From NCBI RefSeq assembly GCF_000236035.1, contig NZ_JH393257.1, positions 1,645,735 to 1,709,734 of the forward strand: a DNA stretch of 64,000 bases, read 5' to 3'. The position numbers and the translations under genes are program-made. This DNA is from Vreelandella boliviensis LC1 (lineage in GTDB: Bacteria > Pseudomonadota > Gammaproteobacteria > Pseudomonadales > Halomonadaceae). The notes beneath the pieces were generated by a model that saw only the letters and a program-made list of their open reading frames with translations, was not told the DNA's origin and searched no databases. This document shows positions 36,239-44,685 of the stretch, one piece after another (position 1 is the first letter of the stretch; every line of letters begins with the position of its first letter).

Positions 36239-38914
36239 ATGCACATGAAGAATGACGCGGCCGATATATTCCGCCAGTTGGCAGAAGGTGTAGGGCACAG
36301 TGGGAGCCCCCGCTTTTATGAAACGATGGTGGAGCGCTTAGCGGCGATACTCGGCGTTGATCATGTGCTAGTGGCTGATGTTACCCAGTTGCACCAAGCT
36401 GAAACGTTAGCTGTCTGGTCAGATGGGAACTTACTCGGCAATATAACTTATCCGCTGGCCGGCACTCCTTGCGAGACTGCGTTTGGGCGCGAGTGCTGCC
36501 TTTATGCTCGTGATGTTCAATCACGCTTTCCTGACGATAAACTGCTTTATGAGCTGGGGGCCGAGAGCTATTTGGGGCGGGCGCTCTATGCGGCGGATGG
36601 CGCGCTGATTGGCCTGCTAGCGGTACTCAAAAACTCCCCCATGCAGATGGGCGAGTTAGCTAATGAAATACTGCAAGTCGCCGCCGCCCAGGCGGGGGCG
36701 GAGCTAGGTCGACAAAAGGCGGAGCAGGCACTAAGAGAAAGCGAAGCGGTCGTAAGGGAAAGCGAGCGCCGCTTGAATACGCTGCTCGACCACCTGCCGG
36801 GGATGGCTTATCGCTGTCTGAATGACCGCGATTGGACCATGCAACTGGTGAGCCAAGGGGTCGAAACGCTAACTGGGTATCGGCCTGACGAGTTGCAGGA
36901 TAATCGGCTGACCAGCTTCGCGGCTCTGATTCATCCTAATTATCAGGACAAGATCTTTCACGAGGTACAGTCGGCCATTGCCAACAAACGGCCTTACCGC
37001 GTGATCTACCCATTGCATCACCGCGACGGCGGTTACCGTTGGATGTGGGAGCAGGGACAGGCCGTCTTGGATGAGGCGGGTGAGATTGTATGCTTAGAAG
37101 GCTTTATCTCTGATGTGACCGACCAGCAAGAATCGCAGCGGGTGCAAAACGCCGTGGTTCAGGTGGCTTCTACGGTCACCACTCAGGTTGGGGATGGTTA
37201 TTTTCAACAGTTGATTGCTACCTTGGTTAAGGTGTTGGAAGCCGACGCAGGCTTTATTGCGCTGCTGCATACCTCACCCCAGGGCGATGAAAACGTCTAT
37301 GGGCAGGCAACTACTGTCAGCATGGTGGTTGAAGGGGCTCAGCGTGAACAGTACTCCTTTGCACTGCGAGGCTCGCCCAGCGAGCAGGTGGTGCTGGAGC
37401 GTGAAGCGGTCATGCATAATGGCCCACCGCTGCTATTGCCAGGTACATTGCTACCAACAAGGGCATGGATTGGGCGGCGTTTGGATAATGCCAACGGAGA
37501 TGCCATTGGCGTGATGATGGTGTTTTACCGCCAGCCGCTGACCACCAATGCGTTTGCCACCTCTGTGCTGCAAATCCTTTCGACCGGTGCTGCGGCAGAG
37601 CTTGAGCGCCGTCGCGACCATCGTCACATGCACCAACTGGCCTATACCGACAGCACCACCGGTTTACCTAACCGAATCCGTTTTATGGAGTTGCTAGCGC
37701 AGATGTGGAAAGAGGCCCATCAAGGCGAACGTGGGCTTTCGCTGCTGTTATTGGATATCCGCCGTTTTAAAGAGGTCAATGACCTTCACGGCCACCAAGT
37801 GGGGGATCAACTGCTGGTGACGGTGGCGGAGCGTTTAGCGCAGATTAGCCGCTCCTATGGTTCGCTGGCGCGTTTATCAGGTGATGAGTTTGCCCTGCTA
37901 GTGGCCGATGCCACCCCCAGTGACATAGGCAACCTAGTCGAGCAGCTACGCTTAGTAGTGAAGCCACCGCTTCATCTGGAGCGGCGTGTTTTTCACCTTG
38001 ATGTCAGCATCGGTTTTGCCCATTACCCGCAGGATGTGACCGAAGCGAGCGAACTATTTAATGCCGCTAGCATCGCCCTCCACCACGCCAAGCGGCGCGA
38101 AAAAAGCATCTGTCCCTACACCCAAACGATGCGTCACGCGCTGCAGCGACGCCAGCGTATGACCGAGCGACTCAGCACTGCTATCACAGAGCATCAGTTA
38201 GAACTCTACTTTCAGCCCCAGGTGAACCTTACCAGCGGTCGGTTGACCGGTGCTGAAGCCCTGTGCCGCTGGTATGACGCCGAGTGGGGCTGGGTGAGCC
38301 CCTGTGAGTTTATTCCCCTGGCCGAAGAACGCGGCTTGATCCGCGCCCTGGGGGACTGGGTGTTGGAGAAGTCCGCCAAACAGTTAATCACCTGGCGTAA
38401 CCAGCCTGGGGGAGGGTTGCCAGGCAGGCTGTCTATCAATATTTCCGCCCAACAGTTTGCCGACCCAGAACTGTCCAGCCACATTGCACAACTCACTAGC
38501 GGCGTTCCTCCAAGTGCTATCGCCCTGGAACTTACCGAAAGCGACTTTATGCGCGACCCCGACCAAGCCGTCAACATTACTCACACCATGCGCCAGGCAG
38601 GTTATTCACTCTCCATTGACGATTTTGGTACCGGCTACTCCTCACTCTCCTATTTACGGCGCTTTGCCGCTGACGCGCTGAAAATCGATATCTCTTTTGT
38701 CCGCGAAATGCTCGAAAACAAAAATGACCGCACTATCGTGCAAACCATCATCGCCATGGCGCAGGCGTTAGAAATGAAGACCGTGGCAGAAGGGGTCGAA
38801 ACCCAGGAGCAAGCTCGTTTGCTTGCCGAAATGGGCTGCAATGAAGCGCAAGGCTACTGGTTCGGCCGCCCATTACCGGCGGATGAGTTTGCGGCGCGGT
38901 GGCTAGCACCTTAA
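36239..38914 (+). CDS. GAF-PAS-GAF-GGDEF-EAL cyclic-di-GMP signalling protein
   Basis: About 891 aa from ATG 36239; the frame opens at 36137 and ATG 36182 is also possible, none with a strong ribosome site. Domains: GAF (about 20-150), PAS (170-290), second GAF (310-455), GGDEF (465-625), EAL (635-890). The GGDEF signature reads SGDEF (37877-37891), so cyclase activity is doubtful. The EAL half keeps TGAEALCRW, ELTESDFMRD, IDDFGTGYSSLSYL and KIDISFV, so phosphodiesterase activity is likely. Cytoplasmic sensor domains imply a soluble or redox/ligand signal. Confidence 0.88.
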   Translation: MHMKNDAADIFRQLAEGVGHSGSPRFYETMVERLAAILGVDHVLVADVTQLHQAETLAVWSDGNLLGNITYPLAGTPCETAFGRECCLYARDVQSRFPDDKLLYELGAESYLGRALYAADGALIGLLAVLKNSPMQMGELANEILQVAAAQAGAELGRQKAEQALRESEAVVRESERRLNTLLDHLPGMAYRCLNDRDWTMQLVSQGVETLTGYRPDELQDNRLTSFAALIHPNYQDKIFHEVQSAIANKRPYRVIYPLHHRDGGYRWMWEQGQAVLDEAGEIVCLEGFISDVTDQQESQRVQNAVVQVASTVTTQVGDGYFQQLIATLVKVLEADAGFIALLHTSPQGDENVYGQATTVSMVVEGAQREQYSFALRGSPSEQVVLEREAVMHNGPPLLLPGTLLPTRAWIGRRLDNANGDAIGVMMVFYRQPLTTNAFATSVLQILSTGAAAELERRRDHRHMHQLAYTDSTTGLPNRIRFMELLAQMWKEAHQGERGLSLLLLDIRRFKEVNDLHGHQVGDQLLVTVAERLAQISRSYGSLARLSGDEFALLVADATPSDIGNLVEQLRLVVKPPLHLERRVFHLDVSIGFAHYPQDVTEASELFNAASIALHHAKRREKSICPYTQTMRHALQRRQRMTERLSTAITEHQLELYFQPQVNLTSGRLTGAEALCRWYDAEWGWVSPCEFIPLAEERGLIRALGDWVLEKSAKQLITWRNQPGGGLPGRLSINISAQQFADPELSSHIAQLTSGVPPSAIALELTESDFMRDPDQAVNITHTMRQAGYSLSIDDFGTGYSSLSYLRRFAADALKIDISFVREMLENKNDRTIVQTIIAMAQALEMKTVAEGVETQEQARLLAEMGCNEAQGYWFGRPLPADEFAARWLAP

Positions 38915-38993
38915 GTCCTTATCATCGTCATCGTCTTGTCATCACCTTTGGCATACTCTACGCGCCGCCAACCCGCGATGAAAGGAGTGTCCC

Positions 38994-39719
38994 ATGCGCC
39001 TGGCCCTGTTTGATCTTGACGATACCCTTCTGGATGGAGACTGCAGCGACCGCTGGAATTTATGGATGATAGAGCAAGGTTGGATCAGCGATGCCGACGC
39101 CTTCATGGCGCGGGCGGCGCAAATGCACCAGGCCTATCACGCGGGTAAGTTAAAGCTGGAAGAGTACTTAGCCATGACCCTGGCGCCGCTGCGTGGGCGC
39201 CGGGTAAAAGATGTACAGAAAGAGGTCGAGCGCTTTGTCGCTACCCATCTGCAGCCGCGTATTTTTGATCAGGCCTGGGCCTGCCTGGAAGCGCATCGCC
39301 AGGCAGGCGATACGCTGGTGCTGATTTCTGCTTCGTCGCGTCACCTGGTCGAGCCAATTGCGACCACTCTGGGCATTGAGCACGTGCTGGCGGTGGAGCT
39401 CAGCGTGGAGCACGGCATTAATGAAGACCCGCGCTATACCGGTGGCAGCGAGGGTATTTTTTCCTATCGCGGCGGCAAGGTGCTGCGTCTGAAACAGTGG
39501 CTGGCCGAGCAGCAGATCACCCCCAGCCACACCACCTTCTACTCAGACTCCCGCAATGATTTACCGTTACTGCAATATGTCGATTGCCCCGTGGCAGTTA
39601 ACCCAGACCCGGTACTGGCCGAGGTGGCTAGCGTTGAAGGGTGGCGGCGCTTAGACTGGCGAACGCCCCCAAGCGCTTCGTCGCCTAACGCTTTGCCAGG
39701 AAAATCGGCGCATGTCTGA
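38994..39719 (+). CDS. HAD-superfamily phosphatase (HAD-IB type)
   Basis: The 241-aa protein has the nucleophile motif LFDLDDTLLDGD (Asp7, Asp9), motif II Ser in LVLISASSRHLV and motif IV YSDSRNDLPLL. An alpha-helical cap lies between motifs I and II, as in SerB-like phosphatases. AAAGGAG precedes ATG 38994. Its stop overlaps the GntR regulator start by 8 bp, so it is in the phosphonate gene run, yet it is clearly different from PhnX. The substrate is unknown. Confidence 0.85.
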   Translation: MRLALFDLDDTLLDGDCSDRWNLWMIEQGWISDADAFMARAAQMHQAYHAGKLKLEEYLAMTLAPLRGRRVKDVQKEVERFVATHLQPRIFDQAWACLEAHRQAGDTLVLISASSRHLVEPIATTLGIEHVLAVELSVEHGINEDPRYTGGSEGIFSYRGGKVLRLKQWLAEQQITPSHTTFYSDSRNDLPLLQYVDCPVAVNPDPVLAEVASVEGWRRLDWRTPPSASSPNALPGKSAHV

Positions 39720-40422
39720 TGCCTACTATTTACAGTTAACCGAACAGCTACGCACCTTGATCGACCAAAATGCCGCCCAGTGGAAAGGCAAACTCCCCGC
39801 CGAGCGGCCATTGGCCGAACGCTTTGCCACCACCCGCGTCACCCTGCGCCAAGCACTTTCTCAGTTGGAGGGGGAGGGCCTGATCCACCGCAGCAACCGG
39901 CGTGGCTGGTTTATTTCCCCCGCCCGGTTAATCTACGACCCCACCCGTGACGCGGGCTTTAACGACTATGTGCGCGCCCAGGGGCGGCAGCCACGTACCG
40001 CCGTGTTGAAGCTGGAAAGTCGCGTTCACCCGCCTGCCGCTCGGGCGCTGGGGCTACCGGATGACCAGCCGTTTCAGCATATTCGCCGCCGCCGCTACGT
40101 GGATGACCGCGCGGTGCTGGTGGAGTCGCTGTGGGTGGTGCCCGAGCGCGCGCCCGAGTTGCTGGATATCTACGCCGGGCAGTCTCTGTGGGGACTGTTG
40201 CGCGAGCGCTGGGGGCACTATTTGGCTAACCGCTCTATTCGCATGGTGTCGGAAGCGCTGTCGCCTTTGGATGCCGAAGAGCTATCCGTCGCGCCGGGCA
40301 CTGCCGGTTTAAATATTAATCGTGCCATTTTTGACGACCAGCAGCGCCCCATTGAGTATGACGAAGAGCACTGGCTGCACGATTCTCTTTGCATCAGTGT
40401 GGAGCTTTCGGGGCAGCGCTAG
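39712..40422 (+). CDS. phnR: GntR/HutC-family regulator of 2-aminoethylphosphonate use (PhnR/PhnF-like)
   Basis: The 236-aa protein has an N-terminal winged helix (AERFATTRVTLRQALSQLEGEG, then IHRSNRRGWFIS) and a C-terminal UTRA effector domain. The UTRA group includes PhnF and phosphonate regulators. It directly precedes the transporter operon. Two copies of a 12-bp operator TGGTCTATACCA, one at 40509 and one inverted at 44672, are the obvious targets. Most such proteins repress until the ligand binds. Confidence 0.85.
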   Translation: MSDAYYLQLTEQLRTLIDQNAAQWKGKLPAERPLAERFATTRVTLRQALSQLEGEGLIHRSNRRGWFISPARLIYDPTRDAGFNDYVRAQGRQPRTAVLKLESRVHPPAARALGLPDDQPFQHIRRRRYVDDRAVLVESLWVVPERAPELLDIYAGQSLWGLLRERWGHYLANRSIRMVSEALSPLDAEELSVAPGTAGLNINRAIFDDQQRPIEYDEEHWLHDSLCISVELSGQR

Positions 40423-40508
40423 CAGCGATTGCTTCAAGGCGATCATCATCGCTTAAAAAAACGGTCAAACAAGCGTCATCGCGGTGTCATTTAACCACGG
40501 CAAACTTC

Positions 40509-40520
40509 TGGTCTATACCA
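40509..40520. promoter_or_regulatory. Candidate PhnR operator before the AEP binding-protein gene
   Basis: TGGTCTATACCA is the TGGT-N4-ACCA dyad typical of HutC/PhnF regulators. The exact reverse complement is at 44672-44683. TTAACC (40491-40496), 17 bp, TATACC (40514-40519) could be the promoter, so binding would cover the -10 region. Confidence 0.7.
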
Positions 40521-40541
40521 ATCAGCCAGGAGACCACCCTC

Positions 40542-41591
40542 ATGATCACGCGCCGTTTATTCCCCTCCACCTTGCTAGCAGGCTCTGTTGCCGTTGCGCT
40601 TGCCTCAACGGTGCTTGCTGCCAATGCCCAGGCCACTGAATTAACCGTGTATACCGCCGTTGAGTCGGATGACCTGCAAAAATACGCTGAACGCTTTAAC
40701 GCGGCTCATCCGGATATCGAGATTAACTGGGTGCGTGACTCCACCGGGGTGATAACCGCCCGCCTGCTGGCCGAAAAAGATAACCCCCAGGCTGATGTGA
40801 TTTGGGGCCTGGCCGCCACCAGCCTGCTGGTGCTGGAAGACGAGGGCATGCTGGAGCGCTACGCCCCTGCAGGTGTTGAAAACCTCGACCCGAAATTTGT
40901 CGATGCGGCCTATCGTGATGGTGAAGACCCGGCTTGGGTGGGCATGGACGCCTGGGTCGCGGCAATCTGCTACAACACCATTGAGGGCGAGCGCCAGGGC
41001 GTACCGATGCCGACCTCCTGGGAAGACCTGACTAAGCCTGAATTTGAAGGCCATGTGATTATGCCTAACCCCAACTCGTCGGGCACTGGTTACCTGGATG
41101 TGGCCAGTTGGCTGCAGCTTTGGGGCGAAGAGCAGGGCTGGGACTATATGGATCGCCTGCATGACAATATCGCCCGCTACACCCATTCGGGCTCCGCGCC
41201 CTGCAGCCTGGCCGCTACCGGTGAAACCGTGGTGGGCGTGTCATTTGCGTTCCGTGGTGCCCGCTTGAAGTCACAGGGCGCGCCTATTGAGGTCGTGTTT
41301 CCTGAAGAGGGCCTAGGCTGGGATATGGAAGCTTCCGCGATGGTGGCCGGTACCGACAAGCAAGAAGCAGCGCAAACGCTGCTGGATTGGTCGATCTCAC
41401 GGGAAGCCAACGAGCTGTATAACGAAGGCTATGCGGTGGTGGCTTATCCAGGCGTGGCCCAGCCCATCGACAACTACCCTGTAGACATCACCGAGCGCAT
41501 GATCGATGCCGACTTCAAGTGGGCGGCCGTAAACCGCGAGCGCGTACTGGCCGAGTGGCAGCGTCGCTACGACGGTAAAACCGAACAATAA
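40542..41591 (+). CDS. phnS: 2-aminoethylphosphonate ABC transporter substrate-binding protein
   Basis: A 349-aa periplasmic protein from ATG 40542 (AGGAGA upstream), with signal peptide MITRRLFPSTLLAGSVAVAL to ANAQA. It belongs to the iron/AEP-type class (LTVYTAVESDDLQKYAERF, then DVIWGLAATSLLVLEDEG). Context with phnW, phnX and an AEP-type permease supports 2-aminoethylphosphonate as the ligand. A GC-rich hairpin without T-run follows at 41613-41634. Confidence 0.88.
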   Translation: MITRRLFPSTLLAGSVAVALASTVLAANAQATELTVYTAVESDDLQKYAERFNAAHPDIEINWVRDSTGVITARLLAEKDNPQADVIWGLAATSLLVLEDEGMLERYAPAGVENLDPKFVDAAYRDGEDPAWVGMDAWVAAICYNTIEGERQGVPMPTSWEDLTKPEFEGHVIMPNPNSSGTGYLDVASWLQLWGEEQGWDYMDRLHDNIARYTHSGSAPCSLAATGETVVGVSFAFRGARLKSQGAPIEVVFPEEGLGWDMEASAMVAGTDKQEAAQTLLDWSISREANELYNEGYAVVAYPGVAQPIDNYPVDITERMIDADFKWAAVNRERVLAEWQRRYDGKTEQ

Positions 41592-41612
41592 ACGGCGGAT
41601 TCGCGATCAGAT

Positions 41613-41634
41613 GCCCCGGCCCATGCGCCGGGGC
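41613..41634 (+). promoter_or_regulatory. Intercistronic hairpin after the AEP binding-protein gene
   Basis: GCCCCGGC-CCATGC-GCCGGGGC is an 8-bp all-GC stem with no T-run, 11 bp before the ATPase start. It probably protects the upstream mRNA from 3' exonucleases and sets the excess of binding protein over membrane subunits. Confidence 0.6.
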
Positions 41635-41645
41635 TTGGAGATGTT

Positions 41646-42770
41646 ATGCACACCACCATGACGTCGCTGCTGGCGGCTGACTCGCCAGCGGTGATGACCC
41701 CCACAACGCCCCATTTGCGCATTGAAGCGGTGACCAAGTGTTTTGGTACTTTTACCGCGCTGGACAACATTTCTCTGGCCATTAACGAAGGTGAGTTTGT
41801 CTGCTTTTTGGGCCCCTCCGGCTGCGGCAAAACCACCCTGCTGCGTACCATTGCAGGGCTAACCCAGCAAACGTCGGGCACGCTGATTCAGCGTGACAAG
41901 GATATTTCCCGGCTGCCCACCCAAGCGAGGGACTTCGGCATTGTGTTCCAGTCCTACGCGCTGTTTCCCAACCTGACGGTGTTTAACAATATCGCCTATG
42001 GGCTGCGCAACCGTCGAGATGACCGAGCGCGTATCGACAAGCGGGTCGCCGAACTGCTCGCCCTGGTGAACCTGACCGGCAGCGAAGACAAGTATCCGGC
42101 GGCGCTGTCTGGTGGTCAGCAGCAACGTGTTGCGCTGGCGCGGGCGCTGGCCACCGAGCCAGGCTTGTTACTACTGGATGAACCTCTCTCGGCGCTGGAT
42201 GCCCGGGTACGCGGGCACTTGCGGAGCCAGATCAAAGCCCTCCAGGCGCGCCTGGGCGTAACCACCATTATGGTCACCCACGACCAGGAAGAGGCGCTGA
42301 CCATGGCCGACCGCATCGTGGTGATGAACCACGGCGTGATCGAGCAAGTGGGCACCCCGGCCCAGATCTACCACCAGCCTGCCAGCGCCTTTGTGGCCTC
42401 GTTTATTGGCAGCATGAACTTTCTGGAAGTGACCGCACAAGGCAATAACCGAGCGCTATTGGGTACCACGCCTTGCGCCTGCCTGCCGCATACCCTGAAA
42501 TTGGGCCAAGCAGCCCAGTTGGCCATCCGCCCGGAGGCCGTGGCCCTTAGCCGTGAAGCGGGAGCGCTGAAAGGCGAGGTAGTTGGCATCGAGTTTTTGG
42601 GCCCATTTCAGCGGGTTACCCTGCGCCTAACGGAAGCCGATCAAACGATTATCGCCGATGTGCCCAGCCGGGATAGTAGTGACCTCGACCTGTTTGTGGG
42701 GCAGATGCTATCGATTCATCTACCCGCGGAGGCCGCCCGCCTATACCCCGCAGGGAGTAGCCAGCAATGA
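41646..42770 (+). CDS. phnT: 2-aminoethylphosphonate ABC transporter ATP-binding protein
   Basis: The 374-aa protein has Walker A GPSGCGKTT, signature LSGGQQQRVALARAL, Walker B LLLLDEPLSALD and switch His (MVTHDQEEALTMAD), with a C-terminal TOBE-like regulatory part (about 290-374). It matches the AEP-type importer ATPases. GGAG lies 8 bp before the ATG; the N-terminus carries about 18 extra residues. The stop overlaps the permease start (ATGA). Confidence 0.92.
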   Translation: MHTTMTSLLAADSPAVMTPTTPHLRIEAVTKCFGTFTALDNISLAINEGEFVCFLGPSGCGKTTLLRTIAGLTQQTSGTLIQRDKDISRLPTQARDFGIVFQSYALFPNLTVFNNIAYGLRNRRDDRARIDKRVAELLALVNLTGSEDKYPAALSGGQQQRVALARALATEPGLLLLDEPLSALDARVRGHLRSQIKALQARLGVTTIMVTHDQEEALTMADRIVVMNHGVIEQVGTPAQIYHQPASAFVASFIGSMNFLEVTAQGNNRALLGTTPCACLPHTLKLGQAAQLAIRPEAVALSREAGALKGEVVGIEFLGPFQRVTLRLTEADQTIIADVPSRDSSDLDLFVGQMLSIHLPAEAARLYPAGSSQQ

Positions 42771-44458
42771 TGGCTAAGACCTTTACAATGTCGGCGACCA
42801 AGCCGTCGCTAGAGTCGCTGATCCGTTTGTTAGCGTTACTCGCTGGCGTCGCCTTGCTGGTGGTGGGCCTGCTGTTTCCGCTGGTGGCCATGCTGGTTAA
42901 AAGCCTGCAAGACCGCGCCGGCGACTTTATAGGCCTGGCCAACTTTGTTCAGTATTTTCAAACCCCCGCGCTGGTCAATTCGATTGTCAACTCGTTGCGG
43001 GTGGCGCTGATGACCACCGTAGTGGTGGTCGGCTTGGCGTTTGTATGCGCCTACGGGATTACCCGCACCTGCATGCCGGGCAAGCGGCTGTTTCGCATGC
43101 TGGCGATTCTGCCCATTCTGGCGCCGTCATTACTGCCCGCCATTAGTCTGGTTTACCTGTTCGGCAACCAAGGGTTTCTGCGCGACGTACTGGCAGGCCA
43201 CTCGATTTATGGGCCGATTGGCATCGTAATGGGCATGAGCTTCTGGATATTTCCCCACGCGCTGATGTTGCTGACCACCGCGCTAACCAACAGCGATGCG
43301 CGGCTCTACGAAGCGGCCGAAGCGCTGGGCACCCCCAAATGGCGTACGTTTTTGACTATTACATTGCCCGGTGTGCGCTACGGGCTGATTTCCTGCCTGT
43401 TTGTGGTATTTACCCTGGCGATCACCGACTTTGGCGTGCCAAAAATTATCGGCGGTCAGTTCAGCGTGTTGGCCACCGATGTCTACCGCCAGGTCGTCGG
43501 CCAGCAGAACTTTCAGATGGGCGCGGTGGTCAGCGTGATTCTGCTGTTACCTGCAGTGCTCTCGTTTATCGTTGACCGCTGGATACAGCGCCGCCAGGTG
43601 GCCCAGCTCTCGGCCCGGGCGGTGCCATGGCAGCCTACCCCCAGCCCGCTGCGGGATTGGGTCTTTACACTACTTTGCTACGCGGTGGCCGGGGCCATTG
43701 TGTTGGTGATCGGCACCGCGATGTACGCCTCGCTGGTGCAGTTCTGGCCCTACAACTTATCGATCACCTTTGTGCACTACACCTTCCAAGGCATGGCCGA
43801 TGGCGGCTGGGGAGCGTGGTTTAACTCGCTCAAACTCGCTTTTAGCGTGGCCGTGGTGGGTACCTTAGTGATCTTCTTTAACGCCTGGCTGATCGAAAAG
43901 AGCGAAGGCTACCGCCCGCTGCGCCAAGGGCTGCACTTTATGGCCATGCTGCCCATGGCGGTGCCCGGCATGGTGCTGGGGCTTGCCTATATTTTCTTCT
44001 TCAATCAGGCGGGCAACCCGTTTAACTGGCTATACGGCACGCTGATGATTCTGGTGCTTAATACCCTGATTCACTTCTACACCGTGTGCCATCTCACCTC
44101 GGTCACCGCGCTTAAACAGCTCGACCCCGAGTTTGAAGCGGTGGGGGCGTCACTCAAAGTACCGTTTTGGACGACCTTTTGCCGCGTGACGCTACCGGTA
44201 TCGCTGCCCGCGGTACTGGATATATCGGTGTACCTGTTCGTCAATGCGATGACCACGGTGTCCGCGGTGGTGTTTCTCTACAACAGCGACACGCGGCTGG
44301 CTTCGGTGGCGGTTCTCCATCTGGATGAAGCCGGTTACTTCGCCAGCGCGGCGGCCATGGCGGTGCTGATTTTCCTGACCTCGCTAGTGGTGAAGTTGCT
44401 GCATACCGCGCTTACCCATGTGTTGTTAAACAACGCCCAGCGCTGGCGCATGGCCTAG
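42767..44458 (+). CDS. phnU: 2-aminoethylphosphonate ABC transporter permease (two domains fused)
   Basis: The 563-aa protein has two binding-protein-dependent permease domains, each of about six helices, with two EAA-type loops: EAAEALGTPKWRTFLTITLPG and FEAVGASLKVPFWTTFCRVTLP. The fused form replaces separate PhnU and PhnV. The last codon is followed by a TAG that belongs to the CTAG terminus of palindromic element copy 2, so the element abuts or created the gene end. Confidence 0.9.
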   Translation: MMAKTFTMSATKPSLESLIRLLALLAGVALLVVGLLFPLVAMLVKSLQDRAGDFIGLANFVQYFQTPALVNSIVNSLRVALMTTVVVVGLAFVCAYGITRTCMPGKRLFRMLAILPILAPSLLPAISLVYLFGNQGFLRDVLAGHSIYGPIGIVMGMSFWIFPHALMLLTTALTNSDARLYEAAEALGTPKWRTFLTITLPGVRYGLISCLFVVFTLAITDFGVPKIIGGQFSVLATDVYRQVVGQQNFQMGAVVSVILLLPAVLSFIVDRWIQRRQVAQLSARAVPWQPTPSPLRDWVFTLLCYAVAGAIVLVIGTAMYASLVQFWPYNLSITFVHYTFQGMADGGWGAWFNSLKLAFSVAVVGTLVIFFNAWLIEKSEGYRPLRQGLHFMAMLPMAVPGMVLGLAYIFFFNQAGNPFNWLYGTLMILVLNTLIHFYTVCHLTSVTALKQLDPEFEAVGASLKVPFWTTFCRVTLPVSLPAVLDISVYLFVNAMTTVSAVVFLYNSDTRLASVAVLHLDEAGYFASAAAMAVLIFLTSLVVKLLHTALTHVLLNNAQRWRMA

Positions 44459-44622
44459 GAGCCTGTCCGACTTAACACTGATCTACTGCGAATCCCGGTA
44501 TTATGGCCAACTTTATTCGATCGATTTCGTTAAATAGCGCGCTATTCGCCTCAATCGATCGATAAATTTGACTCAAAATCCGTGCTTCTCGCGACGATCG
44601 GCCAAGCCGGACAGGCTCCTAG
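44455..44622. repeat. 168-bp palindromic repeat element, copy 2
   Basis: Same length, ends and centre (AATAGCGCGCTATT, 44533-44546) as copy 1 at 27179-27346, with four substitutions. It lies exactly between the transport operon and phnW. Its left CTAG contains the permease stop codon. When transcribed it would form a very long hairpin that could uncouple the two operons. Confidence 0.85.
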
Positions 44623-44651
44623 CGGCATCTAGACCGCCGCCGTGCTTGCAG

Positions 44652-44683
44652 TTAAAGTGGTTAAAAAAATCTGGTATAGACCA
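44652..44683 (+). promoter_or_regulatory. phnW promoter with overlapping PhnR operator
   Basis: TTAAAG (44652-44657), a 17-bp spacer and TATAGA (44675-44680) form a plausible promoter. The operator TGGTATAGACCA (44672-44683) covers the -10 hexamer and is the reverse complement of the one at 40509-40520. Expected transcription start is at or next to the phnW ATG (44686), and no Shine-Dalgarno sequence is present. Confidence 0.6.
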
Positions 44684-44685
44684 AA

